Source: Sulfurimonas sp. HSL-1656 (GTDB lineage: Bacteria > Campylobacterota > Campylobacteria > Campylobacterales > Sulfurimonadaceae). From it: 64,000 nt of DNA. The translations under genes and the position numbers were made by a program. Within the stretch, counting starts at the first letter, position 1. Every line of letters begins with the position of its first letter. The stretch covers positions 2,356,001 to 2,420,000 of the forward strand of contig NZ_CP147915.1 in NCBI RefSeq assembly GCF_039645585.1. The letters run 5' to 3'. Positions 8,864 through 17,942 of the stretch are shown piece after piece. The notes below the pieces were generated by a model. The model worked only from the letters and a program-made list of their open reading frames with translations. It had not been told where the DNA came from and ran no database searches.

Positions 8864-9475
8864 TTACGGCATGACGGTGACCGTCAGCGAGGCATTGACG
8901 TCGTAACGCGTCACGTTGATATCGAGAGTGCCGTTGGCATCCCCCGTGTAGAGGGTACCGTTCTGCTCCAGGGTCGCGTTGCTCTCCCCGGCGTTGCCCA
9001 GTATCCACGTCATGCTCTCGGTCACGTCCAGCGTCGTATTGTCGTCAAAGGTTCCCAGCGCCTGGAGTTGCAACGTCTGTTCCTGCGAGAGATTCGTCTC
9101 GTTGTTCTCGATGGAGAGCGTGACCGATGTCAGGGCGTGGACGTGGATGACGGCCGTGTCGAAGAACTGGTTGTAGCTGCCGGTGATCTCGACATCGCCG
9201 CCGTCGCTGGCCCCCGCGACAAGCCCGCTGACATCAACCGTCGCGATCGAGCTGTTTGATTCGCTCCAGTCAATAAACTCCGTGACGTTGCTGTCGGGCA
9301 CGCCGTTCGTATAGGAGGCGACGGCGGTCATCTGGACGTTTTGGGTCGCGTAGAACGTGGTGGCGTTCGCCTCGACGGCGATCGACGCGATATCGCCGGC
9401 CAGCGGCGTGTTGCTGTTCTCGCCGCAGCCGACGAGCAGCCATGCGGCGGCAATAAGTATCCCTCTGCTGTACAT
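8864..9475 (-). CDS. Ig-like (BIG2-type) lipoprotein
   Basis: 203 residues. Lipobox LLVGC puts the lipid-bearing cysteine at residue 17. The mature part is Thr/Asn/Ser-rich and reads as two bacterial Ig-like modules (strands such as IASIAVEANATTFYA, VQMTAVASYT, then QTLQLQALGTFDDNTTLDV). Such domains are structural and adhesive; there is no catalytic motif. AGGAGAGGGC precedes the ATG. It starts 8 nt after the beta-barrel gene, so the two are probably one unit of an outer-envelope lipoprotein with its barrel neighbour (inference). Confidence 0.75.
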   Translation of the reverse strand: MYSRGILIAAAWLLVGCGENSNTPLAGDIASIAVEANATTFYATQNVQMTAVASYTNGVPDSNVTEFIDWSESNSSIATVDVSGLVAGASDGGDVEITGSYNQFFDTAVIHVHALTSVTLSIENNETNLSQEQTLQLQALGTFDDNTTLDVTESMTWILGNAGESNATLEQNGTLYTGDANGTLDINVTRYDVNASLTVTVMP

Positions 9476-9483
9476 GCCCTCTC

Positions 9484-10047
9484 CTAAAAACGGTAGTTGA
9501 TGCCGATGTACGGCTCGAAGATGGACGAGGCCGTCTCCGTCTGGTTGCTGATCATATCAGCATCTTCCCAGCTTTTGGCCCGGTAGATGACGGAGGCCTC
9601 CAGGTCAAACCCGAGTCCCAAGGGCAGATAGGAGCCGAGACCGGCGAAAAAGCTGCCTGAGCTGACCGATTTCGTCAGCGTGCGGCGCACCTCAAGCTCG
9701 CCGGCACCGAACCCGAGTTTGAAAAAGGGGTAGAAGCCCATATCAAAATCGAAGGCCTTAATGAGGCTGATGTCGAAATAGATGTAGTCGGTATCGCGTT
9801 CCGAGAAGATATTCTTATCGTAGCGGCCGTACCCCAGGTCGACTTCGACCGCGTACCCGCGGATGTCGCCGTAGCCCGCCTTGAGCTGTACGCCCTGCAG
9901 CGTTGCCGACGTTGTACGGTCGGACGTTCCGGGGTTCTCGACACGGAAATCCTCGCTCCCCGCAATGCCCCCGAGACCGACATGCAACGTCGCGTCGGCA
10001 TGCAGTACCCCGAGGCACAGCGCCGTAATAACCAAAAAACGTTTCAC
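9484..10047 (-). CDS. Small outer-membrane beta-barrel protein
   Basis: 187 residues from a GTG start (VKRFLVITALCLG) that has a purine-rich site (AAGGCGGTAGG) just upstream; an upstream TTG at 10080 would overlap murE and is less likely. Signal peptide ends at about LHADA. The mature protein alternates aromatic and small residues in strands (LHVGLGGIAGSE, GYDLGYG-like, YFDISLIKAFDF) and ends with a C-terminal aromatic (YIGINYRF), the signature of barrels inserted by BamA. Probably an OmpW/OmpA-like eight-strand barrel; no precise family is recognised. Confidence 0.75.
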   Translation of the reverse strand: MKRFLVITALCLGVLHADATLHVGLGGIAGSEDFRVENPGTSDRTTSATLQGVQLKAGYGDIRGYAVEVDLGYGRYDKNIFSERDTDYIYFDISLIKAFDFDMGFYPFFKLGFGAGELEVRRTLTKSVSSGSFFAGLGSYLPLGLGFDLEASVIYRAKSWEDADMISNQTETASSIFEPYIGINYRF

Positions 10048-10076
10048 CCTACCGCCTTTTTTAACCGTAATGATAG

Positions 10077-11372
10077 TCAAACCTCACTTAACAGTGAACG
10101 AATGACCTCACGGTCGTCGAAAGGAAACTGCTTGTCGTAGATGATCTGGTACTGCTCGTCCCCTTTTCCGAGGACGACGACGACTTCGTCCCCGCTGCGC
10201 GTTTCGAGCGCCTTGGCGATCGCCGCTCTGCGGTTGGGTTCGACCACGGCCTTCTCCGGGTGGGTCATCCCGCCGAGGATATCCGCGATGATCGCATCGG
10301 GGTCTTCGCTGCGCGGGTTGTCGCTGGTGATAAAGACCTTCTTGGCAAGGTTCTCCGCCACCCGGCCCATCAGGGGGCGTTTGGAGCGGTCGCGGTCGCC
10401 GCCTGCGCCGAAGACGACCAGCATCTCCTTCTCCTTGAGGGCGTTGAGCACCTGCGCCATCCCGTCGGGGGTGTGGGCAAAATCGACGATGACGAGCGGA
10501 GATTCGCTGACCACTTCCATCCGCCCGCTCACACCCGCGAATCCGCTGACGGCGTCACAGACCGCTTCGAGGTCATCGCCGGTGACGAGCTGCACCGCTG
10601 CGACGGCTGCGGTCAGGTTATAGACGTTGAAAAAACCGTGCATCGGGCTGTGGAAGGTGTGAACCTTCCCGAAGTGCTGCACGACGGCGCTGATCCCTTC
10701 GTTGAGCGAATAGGCCACCACCTTGTAGGTCGCCGGGTTCTCTGCCCCGTAGGTAAAGGCGTTTTTGATGTTGAAATCCGCCTTTGCCTCGTCCTTGTTG
10801 ATCAGTTTCTTCCCTTCGTCGGCAAAAAAGCTGTTCTTGACACGGATGTACTCCTCGAGCGTCTCATGGTAATCGAGGTGGTCCTGGGTGATGTTGGTGA
10901 GGATCTTCAGCGCAAATTCGATCCCCTCTGCCCGCGCCTGGACGATGGCGTGGGAGCTCACCTCCATGACGAAGTATTCGCACCCCGCGGCGACCGCCTG
11001 GTAGATATGGCGGTAGGTCTCCAGCAGCGTCGGCGTCGTGAGGCTTTTCCCCTCCACGACGGCATCGTTCATGAAAAAGCCGCGGGTCCCCTGCATCGCT
11101 GCCTTATGGCCGAGATCGAGCAGGATGGAGTAGATGGCGCTCGCCGTCGTCGTCTTGCCGTTGGTACCGGTAATCCCGATCACCTTGATACGGTCAAGAC
11201 CGAAGAGGGAAGCGACGTCGGCGGGGGAGATAACGGAGTGGACGCCGCGCGCCTTGGCATCGTCCAGGTAGCGGCGGTTCAGTCCGGTGAGAACGAACGC
11301 CGTCTCAGCGTCGCACTCCGCGGAGTTTTCCGTTACAAAACGGAACGGTTGATCAGGAAGCGCTATCTTCAA
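10077..11372 (-). CDS. murE: UDP-MurNAc-tripeptide (meso-DAP adding) synthetase MurE
   Basis: Cytoplasmic peptidoglycan enzyme; it adds meso-diaminopimelate to UDP-MurNAc-L-Ala-D-Glu using ATP. 431 residues, the shortened form I remember from Campylobacter. P-loop TGTNGKTTT (68-76), the MEVSSHA motif, and the DNPR motif that selects meso-DAP are present. The conserved N-terminus LKIALPDQPF starts at a TTG (11372), 20 nt inside the end of the TPR gene, so translation is probably coupled to it. No ATG fits the conserved N-terminus. Confidence 0.94.
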   Translation of the reverse strand: MKIALPDQPFRFVTENSAECDAETAFVLTGLNRRYLDDAKARGVHSVISPADVASLFGLDRIKVIGITGTNGKTTTASAIYSILLDLGHKAAMQGTRGFFMNDAVVEGKSLTTPTLLETYRHIYQAVAAGCEYFVMEVSSHAIVQARAEGIEFALKILTNITQDHLDYHETLEEYIRVKNSFFADEGKKLINKDEAKADFNIKNAFTYGAENPATYKVVAYSLNEGISAVVQHFGKVHTFHSPMHGFFNVYNLTAAVAAVQLVTGDDLEAVCDAVSGFAGVSGRMEVVSESPLVIVDFAHTPDGMAQVLNALKEKEMLVVFGAGGDRDRSKRPLMGRVAENLAKKVFITSDNPRSEDPDAIIADILGGMTHPEKAVVEPNRRAAIAKALETRSGDEVVVVLGKGDEQYQIIYDKQFPFDDREVIRSLLSEV

Positions 11373-11955
11373 CCGGGCGGCTCTTCAGAATGTCGCGCAG
11401 CAGGGCGCGCAGTTGGTCGTCGTTGGGGTACATGGAGAGGGCCGTCTCGATGTAATTCATGGCCATCTTGTGGTACCCGTGTCTATTCAGCTGGCTGAGG
11501 AAGTCGATGAACTCCTCTTTTTCGGTGATCAGCACCCGCGTGGAGAACATGATATTCTCGAAAATCGTTTTGAAATCCCCCTGCTCTTTGACAAGCTGGC
11601 GGAAATCGTCGTAGAGAATCCCGTCTTCGTAATCCAGGCGCTGGCGCATCGGTTCGGTAAAGAGTGACGTCAACTGGTCGACCGTCCCGTCCATTGTCTG
11701 CAGGATCTCGGCGATGACCGTATCGGCCTGTTCCGCATCCTCTTCGCGCAGAACTTCGTAGTAGTCGAACAGCGCCTCGGCCGCCTCTTCGCCGCTCATT
11801 GCCATCTCGGCGAGAATCGCGCCGTTAAAGGCCTCTTTGGATTCGGGGTAATCCTGGAGCACCTGCGCGTATTGACGCAATGCCTCTTCATAATTTTCCT
11901 GGTTGAAACTTTCGTTAGCAAGGGCAAGCGTTTTATATTTGTTGACTGGTTTCAT
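11353..11955 (-). CDS. TPR-like cytoplasmic protein
   Basis: 200 residues, acidic, no signal peptide. The N-terminus (NESFNQENYEEALRQYAQVL) and the C-terminus (GYHKMAMNYIETALSMYPND) are typical tetratricopeptide helices; the middle is helical and acidic. A scaffold role is likely but no partner is shown. The start MKPVNKYKTL has AAGGAAGAGC before it. The 3' end overlaps murE and the nfu-like gene is upstream, a neighbourhood I believe recurs in Campylobacterota, so it may serve wall synthesis (inference). Confidence 0.75.
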   Translation of the reverse strand: MKPVNKYKTLALANESFNQENYEEALRQYAQVLQDYPESKEAFNGAILAEMAMSGEEAAEALFDYYEVLREEDAEQADTVIAEILQTMDGTVDQLTSLFTEPMRQRLDYEDGILYDDFRQLVKEQGDFKTIFENIMFSTRVLITEKEEFIDFLSQLNRHGYHKMAMNYIETALSMYPNDDQLRALLRDILKSRPVEDSAS

Positions 11956-12042
11956 GCTCTTCCTTCTTTCAAAAATCGTATGCATTTCTCTCTCTAGAGA
12001 TAATCTATTATAACGTATTTTTTGTTATCTCTCGACGGGCGC

Positions 12043-12318
12043 CTACACGGCGTCCATCTGGTTTTCCATGCCCATGGGCAGGTTGACGACACTCAGCTCG
12101 GGGTGGATATCCATGCGCAGCTGGCGCTCGACCCCGTATTTAAGGGTATTGCCCGAGCTCCCGCACCCGACACAGGCTCCGCCGAGCTGCACGTAGACAA
12201 CACCGTTCTTGACGCCCAGCAGTTTGATATCACCGCCGTCAAGCGCCAGAGAGGGGCGTACCTTTTCGATGACGTTTTTCACCGGATCGTACAGTTCTTC
12301 ATCTGTAAACGGAATCAT
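12043..12318 (-). CDS. NifU C-terminal domain (Nfu-type) Fe-S scaffold
   Basis: 91 residues, a single Nfu domain. The cluster-binding pair is CVGC (C49, C52) within GGACVGCGSS, and the preceding VRPSLALDGGDIKLL is the family hallmark. Two such subunits hold a [4Fe-4S] cluster for delivery to apoproteins. AAGGA lies upstream of the ATG. First gene of the nfu-TPR-murE series. Confidence 0.93.
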   Translation of the reverse strand: MIPFTDEELYDPVKNVIEKVRPSLALDGGDIKLLGVKNGVVYVQLGGACVGCGSSGNTLKYGVERQLRMDIHPELSVVNLPMGMENQMDAV

Positions 12319-12420
12319 ATATGATTGTCCTTTTTTCGACACCTGTCGACAATTTTATGATCATAAAATAGGAAAAATGCGCTTAACAAGTCATAAATTT
12401 AACGAGCAGACGCCGATCCC

Positions 12421-13728
12421 TCAGTCAACGGGAAAGGCTTCGAGTATTGTGGCAACATAACGCGGTTTGCGCATGCCGAGCAGGACGACGTCAATTTCCG
12501 GCCGCTGCAGCAAAAATGCCAGGGCGCACTCCTGCAGCGGACGCTCACACGCTTCGAGCTGCGGCCCTATAGTATCGCGCACTTTCAGGCTGCACTCATG
12601 GGCCACGGCGGCACCGTAGGCCTCCAGGAAGAGCACCAGCTGCTGTGCGAGTGCACCGCGCTCGGCCTCGCCGAGTTTTTCGAGCACCTGGCGGATATGC
12701 GGCATCACCTGGCCGTAGAGAAACGACTCGTATTCGCCGACCCAGCCGAAACGGTGTTTCACTTCGTCGAGCTGCTGAATCAGGTTCCCAAGCGATGCCA
12801 GCGCGTCGTGATCGCACAGCTGCAGCAGTTCATTGAGGTGCGCATCGTACGACGGTGAGGGGGGATAGTCCGCCAGCCGGTACATCTGCGTGCCGTGCTG
12901 GGCGTTCAAAGGGCGGTTGGTAAGCACCCTCAGTCCGTGCTCCTTCGCCCATGCCGCACATTTGAGCCCCTCCGTCTCCAGCAGATTGAGCGGCAGCTGC
13001 ACCGTCGTAAAGTGGTTGTGGGCATTGCCCGCACTTTCCGCGGCGTGGATCGCCAGGGCGACGAGATCCTCGTAGGGGAGGAATTCCGGGTCAGACGCCG
13101 CTTTGGCGAAGCTGTTCGAACTGACGCCGTAGCCGTCGATCTTCCCGGCAGCCGCCGCCTTTTCCAGGGCAACAAACGCACGGTAGAGGCGGTCGTTCAT
13201 CGCATCGAGCACCTCGCTGCGCTCCTGACCCTTGTTGAGAGCGTCCAGCAGGAAGTACTCCGGGTTGTGGATCAGGTAGCACTCCAGTGACGCCGCCTGC
13301 AGCCGCTCCAGCGAACGCTCCAGCTGGTCCCACATGAAACCGGGGTGGATGCAGTGGAAAACGTGCGGCGCGTATTCGACAACCTCTTCGAACTGCTCCC
13401 CCGCTTCCAGACGCGCCATCGTACTGCCCTGGATATAGCCGAACTTGCTGACGATCTGCACCTTCTCCCGGGCGTCGTCCTCCATGAAACGCAGCGCTTT
13501 GGCGATGGCACGCTCCGCTCCGCCGTCCATGTAGTTCGTCGAGGTATCGATGAGCCTGACCCCTGCGCTCACGGCCATGCGCAGCGCCTCGATATGTTCG
13601 GGGTTCTCATCGCTGACACGGTAGGTGCCGAAACCGATCTCCGCCATCTTTTCTCCCTTTGAAGCAGCGCCGCGCTCCATGCTCTGGATGCCGGGCAGCC
13701 CCTGCTTTTGATTACCGAAGGATGCCAT
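12421..13728 (-). CDS. Aldo/keto reductase family protein
   Basis: 435 residues, cytoplasmic. The N-terminal half is the AKR barrel: EIGFGTYRVS, LIDTSTNYMDGGAERAIAKAL (catalytic Asp and Tyr), and VSKFGY with the lysine position. The remaining ~130 residues form an extra helical domain. No iron-sulfur motif is present. Substrate unknown; NADPH dependence is inferred from the family. Start at 13728 has AAAGGGGG 2 nt before the ATG; MAEIGFGTYR at 13647 with GGGAG 5 nt upstream is a serious alternative. It follows the glutamate-synthase-like gene by 22 nt. Confidence 0.8.
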   Translation of the reverse strand: MASFGNQKQGLPGIQSMERGAASKGEKMAEIGFGTYRVSDENPEHIEALRMAVSAGVRLIDTSTNYMDGGAERAIAKALRFMEDDAREKVQIVSKFGYIQGSTMARLEAGEQFEEVVEYAPHVFHCIHPGFMWDQLERSLERLQAASLECYLIHNPEYFLLDALNKGQERSEVLDAMNDRLYRAFVALEKAAAAGKIDGYGVSSNSFAKAASDPEFLPYEDLVALAIHAAESAGNAHNHFTTVQLPLNLLETEGLKCAAWAKEHGLRVLTNRPLNAQHGTQMYRLADYPPSPSYDAHLNELLQLCDHDALASLGNLIQQLDEVKHRFGWVGEYESFLYGQVMPHIRQVLEKLGEAERGALAQQLVLFLEAYGAAVAHECSLKVRDTIGPQLEACERPLQECALAFLLQRPEIDVVLLGMRKPRYVATILEAFPVD

Positions 13729-13750
13729 AGCCCCCTTTAGCCTTTCCTGC

Positions 13751-15499
13751 CTAGCCCGCGACCGCCGCCTCGAAATAGGCGTCGACGTCGCGAATCCGCC
13801 CGCCGCTGCCGTCCCGGACATCCAGGCGCGTATGATCCAGCTCCCCAAGCGAATGCACCCCCATCACTGCCATCAACCCCCGTATCCCCTCCTGCAGGTG
13901 CCGGTGGTAGTTCGCGACCCTTCGCGCCTTCTGTGCAATGAGGAAGGAGGCACGTTTTTTCCGGTCCTGCGTGGCGAGCCCGACGGGGCAGTGGCGCCCG
14001 TTGGCCCCGGAGCACTCCCGGGCGCGGATGCAGCCCGCCGACATCATGAAAGCACGTGCGATCGCAACATAGTCCGCCCCGAGCGCCAGCAGGAGCGTCG
14101 CATCGTCCGGCGTCAGCACCTTCTCGCTGGCGATGACCTTTACCTTCTCCCGCGCCCCGATACGTTTGAGGTCGCGGTCGACGACATAGAGGGCTTTTTG
14201 CAGCGTCATGCCGACACTCATCATCATTTCCAGCGGCGCCGCGCCGCTGCCGCCGTCGGCACCGTCGATGGTGATAAAATCGGGGAAAGCGTCCGACCCT
14301 TCCGCCAGGCGGGTCTCGATCAGTGCCGCATACGGCGAAAAGGCATCGGCGGAGGCAAGTACGATCTTGATCCCGACCGGTTTCTCCGAGAGCCGCTTCA
14401 ACTCCCCGACGAAATCAAACAGCTCCTCCAGCGTCCGGGCGTAGGGGAAACGGTTGGGACTGTTGATATCCTTGAACGCTTCAATGCCACGGTAATAGGC
14501 GACGGCATCGGTCACCTTCTCCGCCAACAGCTTTCCGCCCGTCTGCTTTGCCCCCTGGGCAAGCTTTACCTCGGTCATCCGGCAAAAGCGCATCACCTTC
14601 CGGTAGCGTTCGGCGTCAAATTTCCCCTCGCCGTTACGCACCCCGTAAAGCCCGCTGCCCATCTGGAAAATGATATCGGGCAGGTCCCCCGGCACGGTCT
14701 CCGGAAACGCTTCAAACGGTGCATTCCAGTCGATACGGTAGCCGTTCAGCGACACAGGGTCGAGCAGATACGTCTCCTCTTCTTTGGGCTCCAGCACCAT
14801 GTGCCGGTAGACCCGTTCGGCGATCGCCGGATTGGCGAGCAGCCGCATCAGCCGGTAGACCCCCCGGGCGAACAGGGTTCCCCGTACCGCCTGCATGTAA
14901 CGGCAGTTCTTGGGGTCGAAACGGTGCGTCATGAGAAAATTGGATGTCAGACCGCCCTCCCCCGTATTAATGGGAAAATTGCCCAGATATGCCCCCCACG
15001 CAAACGCCTTGGTCCCTTCGGGCGAAATAGCGCCGTCGCTCATTGCCGAACGCCCCACGACCGATGCGGCCGTAAAAGGAAAACGGACACTGCTGCCGAA
15101 CGTGACACTCAGGTGATCGGAGACTTCCTCCCTGTTCAGGACAATATTGGCATTTTTGAGGGTCAGGCGTGTTCCGTGCAGCGGCTGACCGGGGGAGAAG
15201 GAGGAGACGAGCCCCTTATTCTCCGCCGCATTATAGACCCATTTGACCTTGTCGAAGGAGTCGAAAAACTCCTCGTCACCGAAGTACTGACGCATCGGGT
15301 CGCGCAGGGCATAAAAGACATAGCGCATCCGTCCGATCAGCGGGTAGTTGATGAGCAGCTGGTTCTCGCGCTGGATATACCGGTCATAGATCAGGACGAT
15401 GACGGCCAGCAGCAGCAGGACCGCCCCCGTCCCCTCCAGCAGAAACGTCAGGATGGGAAATCCGTGTTCCCCCTGGATGAAGTCGAGAAGCTGATCCAT
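13751..15499 (-). CDS. Membrane-anchored glutamate-synthase-like FMN protein
   Basis: 582 residues. One membrane helix (about 17-38) anchors a cytoplasmic domain that matches the FMN-binding synthase domain of glutamate synthase (GltB central part): TIDGADGGSGAAPLEMM with the FMN-phosphate region, and the Cys-rich stretch AGCIRARECSGANGRHC near the C-terminus. The glutaminase N-terminal domain and the C-terminal GXGXG helix domain of full GltB are absent. Stand-alone members of this family are common but their reaction is not established. It starts 2 nt before the DoxX stop and is followed by the aldo/keto reductase. Confidence 0.85.
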   Translation of the reverse strand: MDQLLDFIQGEHGFPILTFLLEGTGAVLLLLAVIVLIYDRYIQRENQLLINYPLIGRMRYVFYALRDPMRQYFGDEEFFDSFDKVKWVYNAAENKGLVSSFSPGQPLHGTRLTLKNANIVLNREEVSDHLSVTFGSSVRFPFTAASVVGRSAMSDGAISPEGTKAFAWGAYLGNFPINTGEGGLTSNFLMTHRFDPKNCRYMQAVRGTLFARGVYRLMRLLANPAIAERVYRHMVLEPKEEETYLLDPVSLNGYRIDWNAPFEAFPETVPGDLPDIIFQMGSGLYGVRNGEGKFDAERYRKVMRFCRMTEVKLAQGAKQTGGKLLAEKVTDAVAYYRGIEAFKDINSPNRFPYARTLEELFDFVGELKRLSEKPVGIKIVLASADAFSPYAALIETRLAEGSDAFPDFITIDGADGGSGAAPLEMMMSVGMTLQKALYVVDRDLKRIGAREKVKVIASEKVLTPDDATLLLALGADYVAIARAFMMSAGCIRARECSGANGRHCPVGLATQDRKKRASFLIAQKARRVANYHRHLQEGIRGLMAVMGVHSLGELDHTRLDVRDGSGGRIRDVDAYFEAAVAG

Positions 15500-15500
15500 C

Positions 15501-15938
15501 TCAGTTTCCCTTGAAGAAAAGGTGGTCCAGACTGTACCTTCCCGGGCCGTGGCTGAAGAAAATACCGAGGAAGATGAAATAATAGAGCGGGATCTCAAAT
15601 CCGCTTTTGCTGCACTCGAATCCGTTGGGAAGATGGACCGTCAGGATCGCCGTCACCATAATGATCATCAGCGGTACCGTGATGAGACGCGTCAGAAACC
15701 CCAGCGCCAGCAACACGACCCCGATCACTTCAACCGAAGAGACAAGATAGGCGGTGAAGAGAGGAAAGGGATAGCCCAGCACGTCGAACCACTCTGCCGT
15801 CGCATTGATCGCCTCCCATTTGAGGTGGGCGGCTTCCGTGAACCCCGTAGCCACCGCCAGTCGTGCCGCCAACAGAAACAGGTGTGATCCGTATTCGCCC
15901 AGCCGCGAGAACTCCCCGTAGAACTTTCCGAACTGCAT
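15501..15938 (-). CDS. DoxX family membrane protein
   Basis: 145 residues with four membrane segments (about 20-40, 60-80, 85-105, 115-135). The conserved RLAVATGFTEAAHLKWEA N-terminal part and ALGFLTRLITVPL belong to the DoxX/SURF4-like family, which includes subunits of thiosulfate:quinone oxidoreductase and many undefined proteins. A thiosulfate role would suit a sulfur oxidiser, but DoxA is absent, so function stays open. AAAGGAG precedes the ATG at 15938. Confidence 0.85.
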   Translation of the reverse strand: MQFGKFYGEFSRLGEYGSHLFLLAARLAVATGFTEAAHLKWEAINATAEWFDVLGYPFPLFTAYLVSSVEVIGVVLLALGFLTRLITVPLMIIMVTAILTVHLPNGFECSKSGFEIPLYYFIFLGIFFSHGPGRYSLDHLFFKGN

Positions 15939-15965
15939 GAGCACTCCTTTGAAGCCTTCTGCTCC

Positions 15966-15971
15966 ATTGTA
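15966..15971 (-). promoter_or_regulatory. -10 box of the DoxX operon
   Basis: TACAAT 27 nt before the DoxX ATG, in the 126-bp gap after cytochrome 1. It suggests that the doxX / glutamate-synthase-like / aldo-keto reductase unit has its own promoter. Confidence 0.4.
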
Positions 15972-16064
15972 GCGAAAAGGCCTCCAAATGCTAAGACGTC
16001 CGAATCGTCTGGCACAAATGCCCCGATACCGAAAGGGGAACGACGGCGGGAACGTGGAGCGGCT

Positions 16065-17756
16065 TCAGTACCCTTCAGGGCCGTCGTGGCAGTCGTAACA
16101 GCTGACCATGTGGCCGGCTTTGAAATTTGTTGTTCCCCACGCCGTCGTGTAACTGCGCTCTGAGGATGTACCGGAAAGGATACTTCCGCGGTAATCGTCC
16201 CCGTGACACGCTTTGCACGATGCGCGATCATGGTTTGCCACCGTACTGTGCGGGTAAACCTCCGATGGATATACCGTGTGCATACCGTGCGGGCCTGCAT
16301 CGTGGGTATACGGTACGGTGTCGTGGCAGGCCGTACACTCGGCCACCGTCCCTCGATGCCCCTGCACCGTCATACTCTGGATATTGTCCTCATCATGCGA
16401 ACTCGGGTAGATTGCGTGCGTCGAACCGTGGCAGGCCGAACACTGCATACTGCCGTGCCCCGTGCTGTAACGGTAGAGACTCACCCCCGCCGCCGGCGTA
16501 TCCGGGTTCGTCGCAAAACGCGTATCGAGCGCCTCGCGCAGCGTACCTGTGCCCATATCCGTCACCGCCGTTTCAAAACGCATGCCCTCCTGGTGGCATG
16601 CCTGGCAGTTCGGCTCCTCCAGCCATCCGCTGCGCGTATGGGCCCCGACCGCACTCATCGTGCCGTGGCAGCTCTGGCACTGGATGTTGTCCTGTTTGCC
16701 CATGGCACCGCGCAGACACTTCGTCGCCGCACCCGGATGACAGCGGTAGCAGGCGTCGCGGTTGGTCGCACTGTTCAGCGTCAATCCGTTGTCCGGGTCT
16801 TTCACCTCCGAATGCAACGAATGGATCGCCTCCGTCAACGGCTTGATGCCGGCAATACCCGTACCCGGAAGCGCATTACTGCCGTGACAGGTCGCACAGA
16901 GCACCGGGTTGGCATTCTTGGCCGTCGGGTAGAGTCCTGCATCGTCGTAGCCGTTGTAGCCGGCCGTCTTCAGCTCCGGCCGGTGGTCCGATACCGCTGT
17001 CGGGAACTTCTCGTCGTGCAACCTCAGGATGTTCCATTTGAAATCCTTCTCAGCATCGGTGTCGAGTTCCCATCCCTCCGCCGGCCGTGCCGCGACGTAT
17101 CCGCTCGACGACCCGTGGCAGGCCCGGCAGTCCATCTCGTCGCTGACCGGCAGTACGACCATCGTCGTCGCCAGAAGCGCACCCGAGGTATCTTTGGCCG
17201 CGACACGGACCATCGGGTAATAGTTCTTGCTGCCGTCATCGTTATAGGGCGTCAGCGGCAGCCCCGTCGCTTCCCACCAGTTTGCTGTCGCATTGAAAGA
17301 GAGGTTGTGCTCGTCCAGGTCCGGTGTATGGTTGCCCGTCAGACCCGTATCGGGAAGGGGGGAGCCGTGGAACAGAATGTCCACAAAATCCCAGAAGTTT
17401 GTCTTGAGGCTGCTGTGATCGTTATAGAGGCTTGTCGTATTGTATTTGCCGTCCAGCGATGCTACCGCACTGTAGGTGATCGCCACCCCCGATGTCACGT
17501 GCTTACCTGACGTACCCGCCTTCTGGATAAGCTGGGCGTTGAGGTTGTTATAGGGCGGCAGGATGGAAAAAACGGAGAAGTCACTGCCGTCCATGCAGTG
17601 CATCCCCAGGTCATTCCACGCCAGGAGCGTATACGCACCGCTGTTGCCGAACTCCGCGGCAGCCACTTCCTCCGCTCTGCCGTCGTTCGACGTGCTGCCG
17701 CAGGCGGACAGTATAAAGACGAGTCCTGCCGTAATGATCTCTTTCACATACCGCAT
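16065..17756 (-). CDS. Nonaheme c-type cytochrome lipoprotein (paralog 1)
   Basis: 563 residues. Lipobox LSAC (Cys19) anchors it to a membrane, periplasmic or outer-surface side. Nine CXXCH heme sites at about residues 210, 287, 336, 360, 384, 439, 474, 514 and 553. The first 205 residues have no CXXCH and contain a conserved LLAWNDLGMHCMDG block (44-57) shared by all three copies here, followed by beta-rich sequence. Low-potential electron transfer is inferred; terminal oxidase or reductase activity cannot be read. AGGAGAAACG precedes the ATG. It follows rplQ on the same strand but has its own promoter (see 17784-17821). Lacks clear family assignment. Confidence 0.9.
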   Translation of the reverse strand: MRYVKEIITAGLVFILSACGSTSNDGRAEEVAAAEFGNSGAYTLLAWNDLGMHCMDGSDFSVFSILPPYNNLNAQLIQKAGTSGKHVTSGVAITYSAVASLDGKYNTTSLYNDHSSLKTNFWDFVDILFHGSPLPDTGLTGNHTPDLDEHNLSFNATANWWEATGLPLTPYNDDGSKNYYPMVRVAAKDTSGALLATTMVVLPVSDEMDCRACHGSSSGYVAARPAEGWELDTDAEKDFKWNILRLHDEKFPTAVSDHRPELKTAGYNGYDDAGLYPTAKNANPVLCATCHGSNALPGTGIAGIKPLTEAIHSLHSEVKDPDNGLTLNSATNRDACYRCHPGAATKCLRGAMGKQDNIQCQSCHGTMSAVGAHTRSGWLEEPNCQACHQEGMRFETAVTDMGTGTLREALDTRFATNPDTPAAGVSLYRYSTGHGSMQCSACHGSTHAIYPSSHDEDNIQSMTVQGHRGTVAECTACHDTVPYTHDAGPHGMHTVYPSEVYPHSTVANHDRASCKACHGDDYRGSILSGTSSERSYTTAWGTTNFKAGHMVSCYDCHDGPEGY

Positions 17757-17783
17757 CGTTTCTCCTCACTCGGAAATGAGTGG

Positions 17784-17821
17784 ATTATGTCAATGCACTA
17801 TGAAGATTTGATAAACATCGT
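17784..17821 (-). promoter_or_regulatory. Direct-repeat promoter of cytochrome 1
   Basis: Read on the plus strand, ATGAAGATTTG (17800-17810) is followed by a degenerate second unit ATAAACATCGT (17811-17821). On the coding (minus) strand the repeat precedes CATAAT (17789-17784) by exactly 10 bp. The same layout lies before the other two cytochrome genes. Confidence 0.65.
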
Positions 17822-17921
17822 AGCTGAATTCTGAAACCGTTTTGTTACCGATCTACTGTATAGGAGAATAACGCTGGCTCTGTGCCGGTGGGAGAAAATT
17901 GTTTTTAATTTCGGGAAAGGG

Positions 17922-17942
17922 ATCTTCCCATGAGGGGAAGAT
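17922..17942 (-). terminator. Hairpin after rplQ
   Basis: ATCTTCCC / GGGAAGAT, eight pairs with loop CTCAT, overlapping the first base of the rplQ stop region. No U tract follows directly, so it may be a processing or rho-assisted end of the alpha operon rather than a classical terminator. Confidence 0.4.
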
